A stretch of 64,000 nt of DNA, taken from contig OY763325.1 of NCBI GenBank assembly GCA_963667315.1, forward strand, positions 2,604,001 to 2,668,000, in the 5' to 3' direction. The translations under genes were made by a program, and so were the position numbers. The notes beneath the pieces are model-generated. The model was not told where the DNA came from. It did not search any database and saw nothing but the letters and a program-made list of their open reading frames with translations. Positions 51,153-59,203 of this stretch are shown here, piece after piece. This DNA comes from DAINPP01 sp963667315. Its GTDB lineage: Bacteria > Thermotogota > Thermotogae > MWEM01. Within the stretch, counting starts at the first letter, position 1, and the number at the start of each line of letters is the position of its first letter.

Positions 51153-52976
51153 ATGTCTGAAAAGAAGAAAGTTTCAATTTTAAAACGATTTACGCCTTAT
51201 ATGGGGAAAAAGAAAATCCTATTACCCATCGCCTTATTTCTGTCGGCTGCTTCAGCAATACTGAATATACTGCCTTTTGTGCTGGTCTGGTATATCACGA
51301 GAGATATCCTTTTGTCACCACAGTCAATCGAACTGTCAACGATCGGTTTTTATGCCTGGCTTGCCTTTGCCGCTGCAATCGGTGGTGTTGTGATCTATTT
51401 TCTTGCGTTGATGAGTTCACACCTGGCTGCTTTTCGTGTAGAAGTGGGAATGCAGAAAGTGGGGATGGAAAAGATTCTTTCCATGCCGCTGGGTTTTTTT
51501 GATCAATACGCAAGTGGAAAAGTGAGAAAAATTGTCCAGGATGGAGCCGGAACAACGCATACTTTTTTAGCCCATCAGCTTCCGGATATGGCGGGGAGTA
51601 TTATTTCTCCCATCATCTTACTGGTACTGATCTTTTTGGTTGAATGGCGTATGGGTCTTGCGTCTATCGTACCGATTATTATGGGGTTTGTCTCGATGAA
51701 ATTTATGACCGGCACCGTTGGAAAGGAATTTCAGAAAAAATATTATGATTCCCTTGAAGAAATGAGTTCAGAATCAGTGGAATACATTCGCGGTATTCCC
51801 GTTGTCAAGACTTTCGGTCAATCCGTCTTTTCGTTTAAGCGATTCTACAACAGTATCATGAGATACAAGGAAATGGTTCATGCCTATACGGAATTATGGA
51901 AGAATCCCATGTCATTTTACACCGCCATCATGCAATCGGCAGCCTTCTTTTTAATTCCGGCGGGCATTTTCTTAATCGGTAATGGTGAAAATCTTCCGCT
52001 TGTTCTTGCTGATTTTGTTTTCTACGTTTTAATTTCACCTATTTTCACTATGCTGTTGATGAGATCCATGTATTTTCAGCAGAATACGATGATCGCCCGG
52101 CAGGCCATCGACAGGCTGGATAATCTGCTGGATTACCCCGTAATGTCTTATAAAAAGACACGGAAGAACCTTCAGCATCATCATCTTGAATTTAAAGATG
52201 TTGTATTTGCCTACGATGATGCCGATCATAATGCCGTTGACGGGATCAGTTTTAAAGTCAACGAAGGAGAAACAGTAGCATTGGTTGGTCCATCGGGTGG
52301 CGGAAAAACAACGATTGCCAGGCTTTCAGCCCGTTTCTGGGATGTCAAATCGGGTGATGTGTTGATTGACGGGATCAATGTCAAGGATATTCCGAAAAAA
52401 CAGCTAATGGATACGGTCTCTTTCGTTTTTCAGAATACGAGATTATTTAAAGGATCATTGAGGGAGAATATCATCTTTGGAAAGGAAAAAATCACAGATG
52501 AAATGATAAATCGAGCCATAGATGCTTCACAATCAAGAGAGATTATCGACAATCTTGAAGCTGGACTCAACACGATTATCGGTTCAGAGGGAACGTATCT
52601 TTCCGGTGGAGAACAGCAGAGAATTGCCCTTGCGAGGGCCATGGTTAAAGATGCGCCGATCATACTGCTGGATGAGGCAACGGCATTCGCAGATCCGGAA
52701 AATGAGCATTTGATTCAGAAAGCCCTTAAAAAGCTCAGTCATGGTAAAACGACACTGATGATTGCCCATCGCTTGACAACCGTGCAGCATGTCGACAAGA
52801 TACTGGTGATTGCCAACGGTAAGATTGCCGAAGAAGGATCTCATGACGAACTGCTGGCAAAAGACGGCCTTTATAAGACGATGTGGGAAGATTATCAGAG
52901 ATCGGTGACATGGAAGATTACCGATGGAAATTGTGAAAGAAAAGGAGAAAAACATGCTGAAGTATTTTCAAGATAA
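51153..52976 (+). CDS. ABC transporter, fused membrane/ATPase, YbtP-like subunit
   Basis: 607 residues. Six-helix type IV exporter-fold domain (about 1-320), then the ATPase: Walker A GPSGGGKTT, signature YLSGGEQQRIALARA, Walker B IILLDEATAFADPENE, H-loop IAHRLTT. The wording ATAFADPENE is typical of the YbtPQ/IrtAB group, which have exporter fold but import siderophores. It should form a heterodimer with the next protein. SD AGGAGG before ATG. A YbtPQ-like importer fits the AraC-type regulator upstream, but a multidrug exporter cannot be ruled out. Confidence 0.9.
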   Translation: MSEKKKVSILKRFTPYMGKKKILLPIALFLSAASAILNILPFVLVWYITRDILLSPQSIELSTIGFYAWLAFAAAIGGVVIYFLALMSSHLAAFRVEVGMQKVGMEKILSMPLGFFDQYASGKVRKIVQDGAGTTHTFLAHQLPDMAGSIISPIILLVLIFLVEWRMGLASIVPIIMGFVSMKFMTGTVGKEFQKKYYDSLEEMSSESVEYIRGIPVVKTFGQSVFSFKRFYNSIMRYKEMVHAYTELWKNPMSFYTAIMQSAAFFLIPAGIFLIGNGENLPLVLADFVFYVLISPIFTMLLMRSMYFQQNTMIARQAIDRLDNLLDYPVMSYKKTRKNLQHHHLEFKDVVFAYDDADHNAVDGISFKVNEGETVALVGPSGGGKTTIARLSARFWDVKSGDVLIDGINVKDIPKKQLMDTVSFVFQNTRLFKGSLRENIIFGKEKITDEMINRAIDASQSREIIDNLEAGLNTIIGSEGTYLSGGEQQRIALARAMVKDAPIILLDEATAFADPENEHLIQKALKKLSHGKTTLMIAHRLTTVQHVDKILVIANGKIAEEGSHDELLAKDGLYKTMWEDYQRSVTWKITDGNCERKGEKHAEVFSR

Positions 52977-54696
52977 ATATGCGATGTCAAAAGACGGGGC
53001 AAAGAACCTTCTTTATGCCATTCTCTGGTCGATAGCCCTTGATATCAGTTTTATGGTACCTGTCATTCTCGGATTTAAATTTCTGGATGAGAAGATGGGT
53101 GTTTTGTTGAACACCTCGACCGATCAGGGAAGTCATATCCTGTTTTATGCGATCATGGCAGTCGGTTCTTTTCTGGTGATGTTTGTGATTGCTTTCTTTC
53201 AATATGAAATGACCTATACGAAAATTTATGAGGAAAGTGCCAGGAGACGAATCAGTCTGGCGGAAACCTTGAGAAAATTACCCCTTGCCTTTTTCGGGAA
53301 GAAAGATATTGCCGATTTAAGTTCGACGATCATGCAGGATGCCACGGAGATTGAACAGCTCTTTTCCCACGCCGTTCCGCAGATTTATGCGGCGGGGTGT
53401 ACCGTTTTCATCATGGCTGTTCTGATGTTTATTTACAACTGGCAACTTTCTCTGGCTGTATTTTGGGTTGTACCGGTTGCTTTACTGGTCTTCTCACTGT
53501 CGAGAAAATTTCAGAAAAAATCACATCATAAACTCTATCTTAAAAAAAGAGAGATATCCGATCATATACAGGAAGATCTCGATGCCATCTATGAGATTAA
53601 GTCCTACAACAGAGAGAATGAATTCAGAAATCATTTGAACAGCAAACTGGATAGCTATGAAAAAACAATGATCGACGGAGAGCTCATCATTGGTTCTCTG
53701 ATCAACGTTTCTTACGCTATTCTGAAACTCGGATTACCGACGGTTATCCTGTATGGTGCGTGGTTACTGTCAACCGGTTCGGTTAGTATTTTTGCCTATC
53801 TGGTCTTCCTGGTCATTACGGCACGTGTTTATAATCCGATAATGGAGGTCATGAACAATATGGCGGCTCTGTTGTTCCTCAGTGTCCGTATAGATCGTAT
53901 GAAAGAAATGGATAAAATGCCTCGTCAGGGAGGTAAAACTGAATTTAATCCTAAAAATTATGATATTATGTTCAAGCATGTTGATTTTTCTTATCAGGCG
54001 GGTGTCCCGACGTTAAAAGAGGTGAGTTTTACCGCGGAGCAGGGAGAAGTAACAGCACTTGTGGGACCATCCGGTGGCGGTAAGAGTACGGTGGCAAAGT
54101 TATCCGCAAGATTCTGGGATATCGATAATGGCAAGATAACCGTCGGTGGAGAAGATATTTCAAAGGTTGATCCTGAAACACTTCTGAACTGTTTTTCAAT
54201 CGTTTTTCAGGATGTCACGTTGTTTAATTCAAGTATCCTGGATAATATTCGTCTCGGGAAAAAAGATGCAACGGATGAAGAAGTCCTCTGGGCGGCAAAA
54301 TTGGCTCAATGTGATGAGTTTGTCAAAAAACTTCCCGATGGTTACGATACCCATATTGGTGAAAACGGAGAAAGGCTTTCAGGTGGTGAAAGACAACGTA
54401 TTTCGATTGCCAGAGCAATGTTGAAGGATGCACCGATTATCCTCCTTGATGAAGCAACGGCTTCCCTTGATGTTGAGAATGAAAGTAAGATTCAGGGAGC
54501 GATCAGCACACTGATCAGAAACAAGACCGTATTGATCATTGCTCATCGAATGAGAACGGTTTCAGAGGCGGATAAAGTGGTTGTCCTCAAAGAGGGGAAG
54601 ATCATCGAAACGGGAAGCCCTGACGATTTGAGGGAAAAAGACGGCTTCTTCTCCAATATGCTGAAAATACAGTTTGAAGATTCAAAAGCGGTTTAA
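52954..54696 (+). CDS. ABC transporter, fused membrane/ATPase, YbtQ-like subunit
   Basis: About 580 residues from ATG 52954, which has AAAGGAG upstream inside the end of the preceding gene (23-base overlap). Six-helix domain (about 20-310), then ATPase with GPSGGGKST, RLSGGERQRISIARA, IILLDEATASLDVENE and IAHRMRT. Both half-ATPases of the pair look intact. Substrate unknown; iron-siderophore uptake is inferred from the AraC partner and the family. Followed by a bidirectional terminator. Confidence 0.9.
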   Translation: MLKYFQDKYAMSKDGAKNLLYAILWSIALDISFMVPVILGFKFLDEKMGVLLNTSTDQGSHILFYAIMAVGSFLVMFVIAFFQYEMTYTKIYEESARRRISLAETLRKLPLAFFGKKDIADLSSTIMQDATEIEQLFSHAVPQIYAAGCTVFIMAVLMFIYNWQLSLAVFWVVPVALLVFSLSRKFQKKSHHKLYLKKREISDHIQEDLDAIYEIKSYNRENEFRNHLNSKLDSYEKTMIDGELIIGSLINVSYAILKLGLPTVILYGAWLLSTGSVSIFAYLVFLVITARVYNPIMEVMNNMAALLFLSVRIDRMKEMDKMPRQGGKTEFNPKNYDIMFKHVDFSYQAGVPTLKEVSFTAEQGEVTALVGPSGGGKSTVAKLSARFWDIDNGKITVGGEDISKVDPETLLNCFSIVFQDVTLFNSSILDNIRLGKKDATDEEVLWAAKLAQCDEFVKKLPDGYDTHIGENGERLSGGERQRISIARAMLKDAPIILLDEATASLDVENESKIQGAISTLIRNKTVLIIAHRMRTVSEADKVVVLKEGKIIETGSPDDLREKDGFFSNMLKIQFEDSKAV

Positions 54697-54714
54697 ACCG
54701 GTTCAAGTATTCAT

Positions 54715-54744
54715 GATGCCCCTTAACAATGAGGGGCATTTTTA
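54715..54744. terminator. Bidirectional terminator after the ABC pair
   Basis: ATGCCCCT (54716-54723)/AGGGGCAT (54732-54739) followed by TTTTA. It serves the plus-strand ABC genes and partly overlaps the end of the minus-strand gene. Confidence 0.75.
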
Positions 54745-55083
54745 TACTTTAAATCTTTCCTGGAACAGAAACAAGACTCCGGCAATCAGGAGCGGAATGA
54801 TGATCATAAAGGTGGAAGCGAATCGATAGGCGTGAAAAAAGAAAAAGAAAAATCCCCAGATGCCGATAAAGATCCAGCCGCAGATCTTTGGGTATTTCTT
54901 TGAGAAAAACAAAACGATCAGCATGCCGATAGTGGGTAGATTCTGCATCAGGAAACCCATTCCCTGTTCAAAAGCCGTTCCGGTACCAAATACGCCGAAT
55001 GAGATGATAAAGAAGAGAGTGGCTACCAGAATGACGATGATATAGGGTAAATAATATAGAATTCTTTCGAACAGTGTTATCAT
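54742..55083 (-). CDS. Small integral membrane protein
   Basis: About 113 residues from ATG 55081-55083 with GGAAGGTG upstream; the longer frame has no initiation site. Four hydrophobic helices (YYLPYIIVILVATLFFIISF, LMQNLPTIGMLIVLFF, CGWIFIGIWGFFFFFFH, TFMIIIPLLIAGVLFLF) fill nearly all of it. No family recognised. It stands alone, convergent with the ABC genes. Confidence 0.7.
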   Translation of the reverse strand: MITLFERILYYLPYIIVILVATLFFIISFGVFGTGTAFEQGMGFLMQNLPTIGMLIVLFFSKKYPKICGWIFIGIWGFFFFFFHAYRFASTFMIIIPLLIAGVLFLFQERFKV

Positions 55084-55159
55084 AACAATCACCTTCCTTT
55101 TTCTAACATTATACAATAAGTGGTATGATAAATCATGACAAATTTTCCGGTGAGAAACT

Positions 55160-55753
55160 ATGACAAAATATGATTTGATCGCGGTGTATTATGATATTCT
55201 TTTAAGTTTCCTCGAAAAGAGCACATTGAGACCTCTCAGAAAAAGATTTGTTCCGACAATCAGGGGCAAAACACTGGACATAGCCGTTGGAACGGGTAAC
55301 AATACTTGCTTTTACCCCGATACTGCCGATGTGGTTTTAATCGATAAAAGTGCTCAAATGCTGAAACTGGCGAAAAAAAAAGCATTAAAAACAGGAAGCA
55401 GGTCGTCCATGACCTTTGTCCGTTCATCACTCGAATCACTACCGTTTCAGGATGAAACGTTCGATACCATCCTGTCGATAGACGTCTTTTGTTCCGTTCA
55501 AAATCCTGACAGATCCTTGCAAGAATTGTATCGTGTGTTGAAGGCTGGCGGAGAAGCGATCTTTGTTGAGCATATGAAGACGGGAAAGAGATTGACGGAT
55601 TTCTTTTTGACATTTCTGACTATTTTCACAAAACTCTTTGCCTCTTCGTCTATGATAAGACCTATCGACCGGTATATTGACGCATCGGATTTTAAAACGG
55701 TACAGATCGAACTTCTATCAGGTTCCTTTCGTTATTTTCGATGCACAAAATAA
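55160..55753 (+). CDS. Class I SAM-dependent methyltransferase (UbiE-like)
   Basis: 197 residues. Motif I (LDIAVGTGNNT) binds S-adenosylmethionine, motif II region DVVLIDKSAQML, then SLESLPFQDETFDTILSIDVF and LYRVLKAGGEAIFVEHM, as in UbiE/COQ5-type enzymes. A hydrophobic stretch near 150 (FFLTFLTIFTKLF) may contact lipid. Substrate unknown. Only a weak SD (CCGGTG) precedes ATG 55160. It ends at a long hairpin shared with the convergent lipoprotein gene. Confidence 0.82.
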   Translation: MTKYDLIAVYYDILLSFLEKSTLRPLRKRFVPTIRGKTLDIAVGTGNNTCFYPDTADVVLIDKSAQMLKLAKKKALKTGSRSSMTFVRSSLESLPFQDETFDTILSIDVFCSVQNPDRSLQELYRVLKAGGEAIFVEHMKTGKRLTDFFLTFLTIFTKLFASSSMIRPIDRYIDASDFKTVQIELLSGSFRYFRCTK

Positions 55754-55787
55754 GCTCCACATGATCCGGTTAAAGATCATGTGGAGC
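55754..55787. terminator. Long perfect hairpin between convergent genes
   Basis: Perfect 13-bp arms GCTCCACATGATC (55754-55766) and GATCATGTGGAGC (55775-55787). The flank on the minus-strand side is T-rich (TTATTTTG); the plus side lacks a T run. Likely terminator, mainly for the minus strand. Confidence 0.65.
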
Positions 55788-55823
55788 AGATGGGTGAATA
55801 TGCTTTATTTTAATCAGATCGAC

Positions 55824-57209
55824 TCAGCCGATAAACCTTTCAATCAATTTTCTGATTGAAGGAAGTTTTTCGATGATTCCGCCGAATGTCTCGTCGGGGA
55901 GATCGATGATAAAATGTTTATAACCGATAGTGGGCAGGAAATTTTTAAGGTCTGTAAAGTTTTCCGGGTGATTGAAGAAATGATACGGGATGAGGAACGT
56001 ATCATATGATGGAGCGAGTCTTACAGGTGCAAGGATAACAGAGGAAGAACCACCTATCTGAATCTTGAAATCGGGATCATTGACGGCTTTTCCGCAGTTG
56101 ATCAGGAAATCTTCAACATCAAACGGAAGAAAATCGAGTAAACCGGCATCGTACAATTCCAGTCCTGTCTGAGAAAGTCCGCTTAAGGCGGAAGCCCAGT
56201 CATTGACAGCGTTGCTGCCGCCGTTGGCAATGCTGTAATAACGCATAAAAGTCGTCGGCATGATCGTTCTGATTTCCGTATTGGTCATCGTTCCGTTCTG
56301 ATCAAGATCAATTGTTGTCGTGGCATAGTCCAATAAACTGTCATACTGTGCATGTGTATTGGAGGCTTCACTCAGCCAGTCGGTCAATTCAGTTCTCGGA
56401 TTAATATTCCAGATCAGTACCGGTTCGAGAACGGAGAGTTCAAGGTTGACAAATGTCAGCATCACTTTGACCTCCGTAGCACTCAGCGTGATGAAATCGT
56501 TTTCGTCAAAAACAGGTTCATAATCGACCGGTATATTCTCATTGTTGAGAATATACTGAACGGTTTCAAGATCAAACCATGCATCTCCTCGTTTTGCATC
56601 ATCGAAAATCCCTCTTTCACCGCTTAATGGAGACGTATTGTCGAATAAGACCCACCAGAGCCTTGTTTCCCCATCCCCTCTCGGATCGAAAGAAAGATTG
56701 AGGGGTGTAATGGAATCCGTATAGCCGTCTTTATTCCAGTCAAATCTATTTGGATAAATCGTTAAGGTACTCGTTGGTGTCATATACGTCAAAGCCGTTT
56801 CAAGTTCAGATTTTGACGCTTCAAGATCGGTGACGATGGAATTGATATCCGTCTGAAACTGTGAAAAATCAAATTGGATTAAAAAATCCAATGGGGAAGA
56901 AAAGCCCCTCGCTGTAGTTGTAGAGGCATCTGACGTCAATTCTTCCACGAGAGTGAGAATCTTTCGATTTGCCTTCAGAAGATGGATGAAGCCCATGCCG
57001 ATATTGGCTTTCGGGTTTGTCGGATCCGCATTTATGACCTGTTCCAGCAAGTTCTCCGCTGCGGTATCGTTTCCCTCATTTAACGCTTCCTCTGCCTGTG
57101 ACATTCTCTGAGCAACGGGAATTCCTTCAGCTTCTGGAAGTTCTGCACAGGCTATAAACATAAAGATTACCATGATCAATACGATGATGAAAAGAAAATT
57201 TTTGAACAT
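55824..57209 (-). CDS. Lipoprotein with TPR-like start and calcium-binding-type loops
   Basis: About 461 residues from ATG 57207-57209. Lipoprotein signal (helix, then FMFIACAE with the acylated Cys at about 21). Residues 35-85 look like a tetratricopeptide pair (AEEALNEGNDTAAENLLEQV). Two Asp/Asn-rich loops, WNKDGYTDS and DLDQNGTMTNTEI, look like EF-hand or dockerin-type calcium loops. The rest is not recognised. Anchored to the outer face of a membrane. The SD (GGAGGTG) is buried in an 11-bp hairpin. The cysC gene lies upstream on the same strand with a 70-base gap. Confidence 0.78.
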   Translation of the reverse strand: MFKNFLFIIVLIMVIFMFIACAELPEAEGIPVAQRMSQAEEALNEGNDTAAENLLEQVINADPTNPKANIGMGFIHLLKANRKILTLVEELTSDASTTTARGFSSPLDFLIQFDFSQFQTDINSIVTDLEASKSELETALTYMTPTSTLTIYPNRFDWNKDGYTDSITPLNLSFDPRGDGETRLWWVLFDNTSPLSGERGIFDDAKRGDAWFDLETVQYILNNENIPVDYEPVFDENDFITLSATEVKVMLTFVNLELSVLEPVLIWNINPRTELTDWLSEASNTHAQYDSLLDYATTTIDLDQNGTMTNTEIRTIMPTTFMRYYSIANGGSNAVNDWASALSGLSQTGLELYDAGLLDFLPFDVEDFLINCGKAVNDPDFKIQIGGSSSVILAPVRLAPSYDTFLIPYHFFNHPENFTDLKNFLPTIGYKHFIIDLPDETFGGIIEKLPSIRKLIERFIG

Positions 57210-57212
57210 ACT

Positions 57213-57250
57213 AAACACCTCCGGGTTTTATATATATTACGGAGGTGTTT
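57213..57250 (-). promoter_or_regulatory. Hairpin sequestering the lipoprotein Shine-Dalgarno
   Basis: AAACACCTCCG (57213-57223) and CGGAGGTGTTT (57240-57250) are perfect 11-base complements around a 16-nt AT-rich loop. In the minus-strand RNA the 3' arm carries GGAGGTG, the SD of the gene starting 3 bases later at 57209. With no T run after it, it does not look like a terminator. It could be an RNA thermosensor or another translation switch. Confidence 0.6.
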
Positions 57251-57280
57251 GAAGGGTGTCGCGTGAAGGATGATTTAAAA

Positions 57281-57877
57281 TTACCGTATTATTTTTTTCG
57301 ATTTGAGATAGTCAAAGATGTTTTCCGTACAGGCTTCAATCGTCATTTCAGCCGTCTTCAAGTGTATTTCGGGGTTTTCAGGGCTTTCATATGGTGCGGA
57401 AATACCTGTAAAATCTTTTATCTTTCCATCACGGGCCAACTTGTACAACCCCTTGACATCCCGCTGTTCACAGACCGCCAGCGGACAATCCACAAAGATT
57501 TCGATAAATCTGTCTGTCCCGATTTTGTTTCTGACAACTTCCCTGTCCTTTCTATAGGGGGAAATGAAAGAAACCAGTGTGATCAGTCCGGCATCTTCGA
57601 AAAGTCTTGAAATTTCACCGATTCTTCTGATATTTTCCTTTCGATCTTCGGGGGAAAAAGAAAGATCCGAATTGATCCCGTGCCGGATATTGTCGCCATC
57701 CAGCAGATAAGTGAACCGGTTATTTTGAATCAGCTTCTTTTCCACTTCAAGGGCAACCGTTGATTTTCCGGATCCGGAAAGTCCCGTGAACCAAAGGACA
57801 CATCCTTTCTGCTGCATTAATTTTTCCCTGTCGGTTGAAGTTACGTTGGTTGACTGCCAGAATATATTTTTTTCCAT
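57281..57877 (-). CDS. cysC: Adenylylsulfate kinase
   Basis: 198 residues. P-loop GLSGSGKST, the DGDNIRHGIN motif, and VKGLYKLARDGKIKDFTGI...PYESP are all typical for CysC, which phosphorylates APS to PAPS in the cytoplasm. Both usual uses of PAPS (sulfate assimilation and sulfotransfer) need ATP sulfurylase, which is not seen here. SD AGGGAGGG. The PHP gene stop is 10 bases upstream, so the two form an operon. Confidence 0.93.
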   Translation of the reverse strand: MEKNIFWQSTNVTSTDREKLMQQKGCVLWFTGLSGSGKSTVALEVEKKLIQNNRFTYLLDGDNIRHGINSDLSFSPEDRKENIRRIGEISRLFEDAGLITLVSFISPYRKDREVVRNKIGTDRFIEIFVDCPLAVCEQRDVKGLYKLARDGKIKDFTGISAPYESPENPEIHLKTAEMTIEACTENIFDYLKSKKIIR

Positions 57878-57887
57878 ACATCCCTCC

Positions 57888-58721
57888 CTAAACCCTTAAT
57901 CGCTTGTCTGAAGCGAACGTGAGAAATTTTTCTATTTTTAAAACGGGGACTTCCATTCCAAGGGGAATATCCGGTTTGATACTGCCGTGAAAATCCGATC
58001 CGGCGGTCTTCATCAGAGCGTATTTATCTGCAAGTGCTTCGTATTTTCCAACCATCTCGGATGTATGCGAATGATAATAAACTTCTATCCCGCCAAGACC
58101 GTAATCACATAATTCTTTCAAGAGATTTTCAAGCATGTCATCGTCGAGTTTTGTCTGATACGGATGTGCCATGACGGCAATTCCACCGGCAGCTGTTATC
58201 TTTTCAACGGCATCTTTAGGCTCAAATCTCCTTTTATCGACGTAAAAAGGGGCTCCCTTTTTTAAATATTTGTCGAATGCTTCCTGGAATGTCTCAATAT
58301 AACCCTTTTTCAACATCAGATTGGCAAAATGAGGTCGACCGACAAGATCACCCCCGGCTTCTGCTATCAGTTCTTCCATCGTGATGTTAAACCCCGCTTT
58401 TGTCATCTTTTCCAGGATGATCACATTTCTGTTCTTTCTGTACTGCTGAAGTTCCTCAAGAGCTCTGTTTAAAGCTGCATCATCTTTGTTAAAACCGTAT
58501 CCGAGGATATGCAGTGTTGAGGGATATTCGGCACTGATCTCCACACCGGTGATGAAATTTATGGATTGAGGGATTTGTTTTAAGCCCTTAACACCGTCTA
58601 TCGTATCATGATCGGATAAGGCAAAGTATTGTATGTCTTTTTTTTCAGCTTCCTTTAAGATTTCTTCCGGTGTCATAGTGCCGTCTGAGGCGGTGGTATG
58701 GGTATGAAAGTCTATCTTCAA
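57888..58721 (-). CDS. PHP-domain metal-dependent phosphoesterase
   Basis: 277 residues from TTG 58719-58721, which follows CAGGAGG; the longer upstream frame crosses this SD. Metal ligands: DFHTHTTASDG near the N-terminus, ALSDHDTIDG, and later VMAHPYQ and GSDFHG. This is the YciV/RNase AM-like, TrpH group, with activity as a nucleoside 3',5'-bisphosphate (pAp) phosphatase or 5'-3' exonuclease in known members. Linkage to cysC is striking because PAPS use makes pAp; removal of pAp is a plausible role. Confidence 0.88.
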   Translation of the reverse strand: MKIDFHTHTTASDGTMTPEEILKEAEKKDIQYFALSDHDTIDGVKGLKQIPQSINFITGVEISAEYPSTLHILGYGFNKDDAALNRALEELQQYRKNRNVIILEKMTKAGFNITMEELIAEAGGDLVGRPHFANLMLKKGYIETFQEAFDKYLKKGAPFYVDKRRFEPKDAVEKITAAGGIAVMAHPYQTKLDDDMLENLLKELCDYGLGGIEVYYHSHTSEMVGKYEALADKYALMKTAGSDFHGSIKPDIPLGMEVPVLKIEKFLTFASDKRLRV

Positions 58722-58792
58722 ATTATTTCCTCCTGATAAAAGCCTCCCTTTTATGGGGTGGGTAGTATATAAGATTAGTATAGCCGCTACTG

Positions 58793-58825
58793 AAAAAAAA
58801 AGCAATCCTTTTTCAGGATTGCTTT
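58793..58825 (-). terminator. Terminator of the 58844 gene
   Basis: AAAGCAATCC (58799-58808)/GGATTGCTTT (58816-58825) with a long T run on the minus strand. Confidence 0.8.
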
Positions 58826-58843
58826 GAAGGGGGAATTTATTGT

Positions 58844-59101
58844 TTATTGAATATCCTCATAAAAGTCACGATAAAATTCCGGTTGTGAATCCCAGAAATT
58901 AACGATAACATCCTTGACAATCGCTTCTCTTATGGGAAGGGTTTCTGATACAGCACAGTATTCTATTCCTTTGTTTTCCTCTGAATAATGGCATACAATC
59001 CCATTTTTTTGATCAGATAGGAATACATAATCTTTTCCTCTGTTGTTCAACGTTCTTTTTGATTTTTTTATCGTATTGATTCTATCATTAATATAATTCA
59101 T
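58844..59101 (-). CDS. Small hypothetical protein, 85 aa
   Basis: ATG 59099-59101 with SD GGAGGG; stop 58844; own terminator. Basic N-terminal third (NTIKKSKRTLNN), then mixed alpha/beta-type sequence (KDYVFLSDQKNGIVCHYSE) and an acidic end (FYRDFYEDIQ). Two Cys. No family recognised. A real gene is supported by the strong SD, terminator and isolated position. Confidence 0.65.
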   Translation of the reverse strand: MNYINDRINTIKKSKRTLNNRGKDYVFLSDQKNGIVCHYSEENKGIEYCAVSETLPIREAIVKDVIVNFWDSQPEFYRDFYEDIQ

Positions 59102-59203
59102 ATATAACCCTCCATTTATTTGATATATATAACTTCTATTATAATGGACGATTTTTATATGGATTTATTCCATTTCGGTTATTTTTTTAGTGATAAACCC
59201 CTT

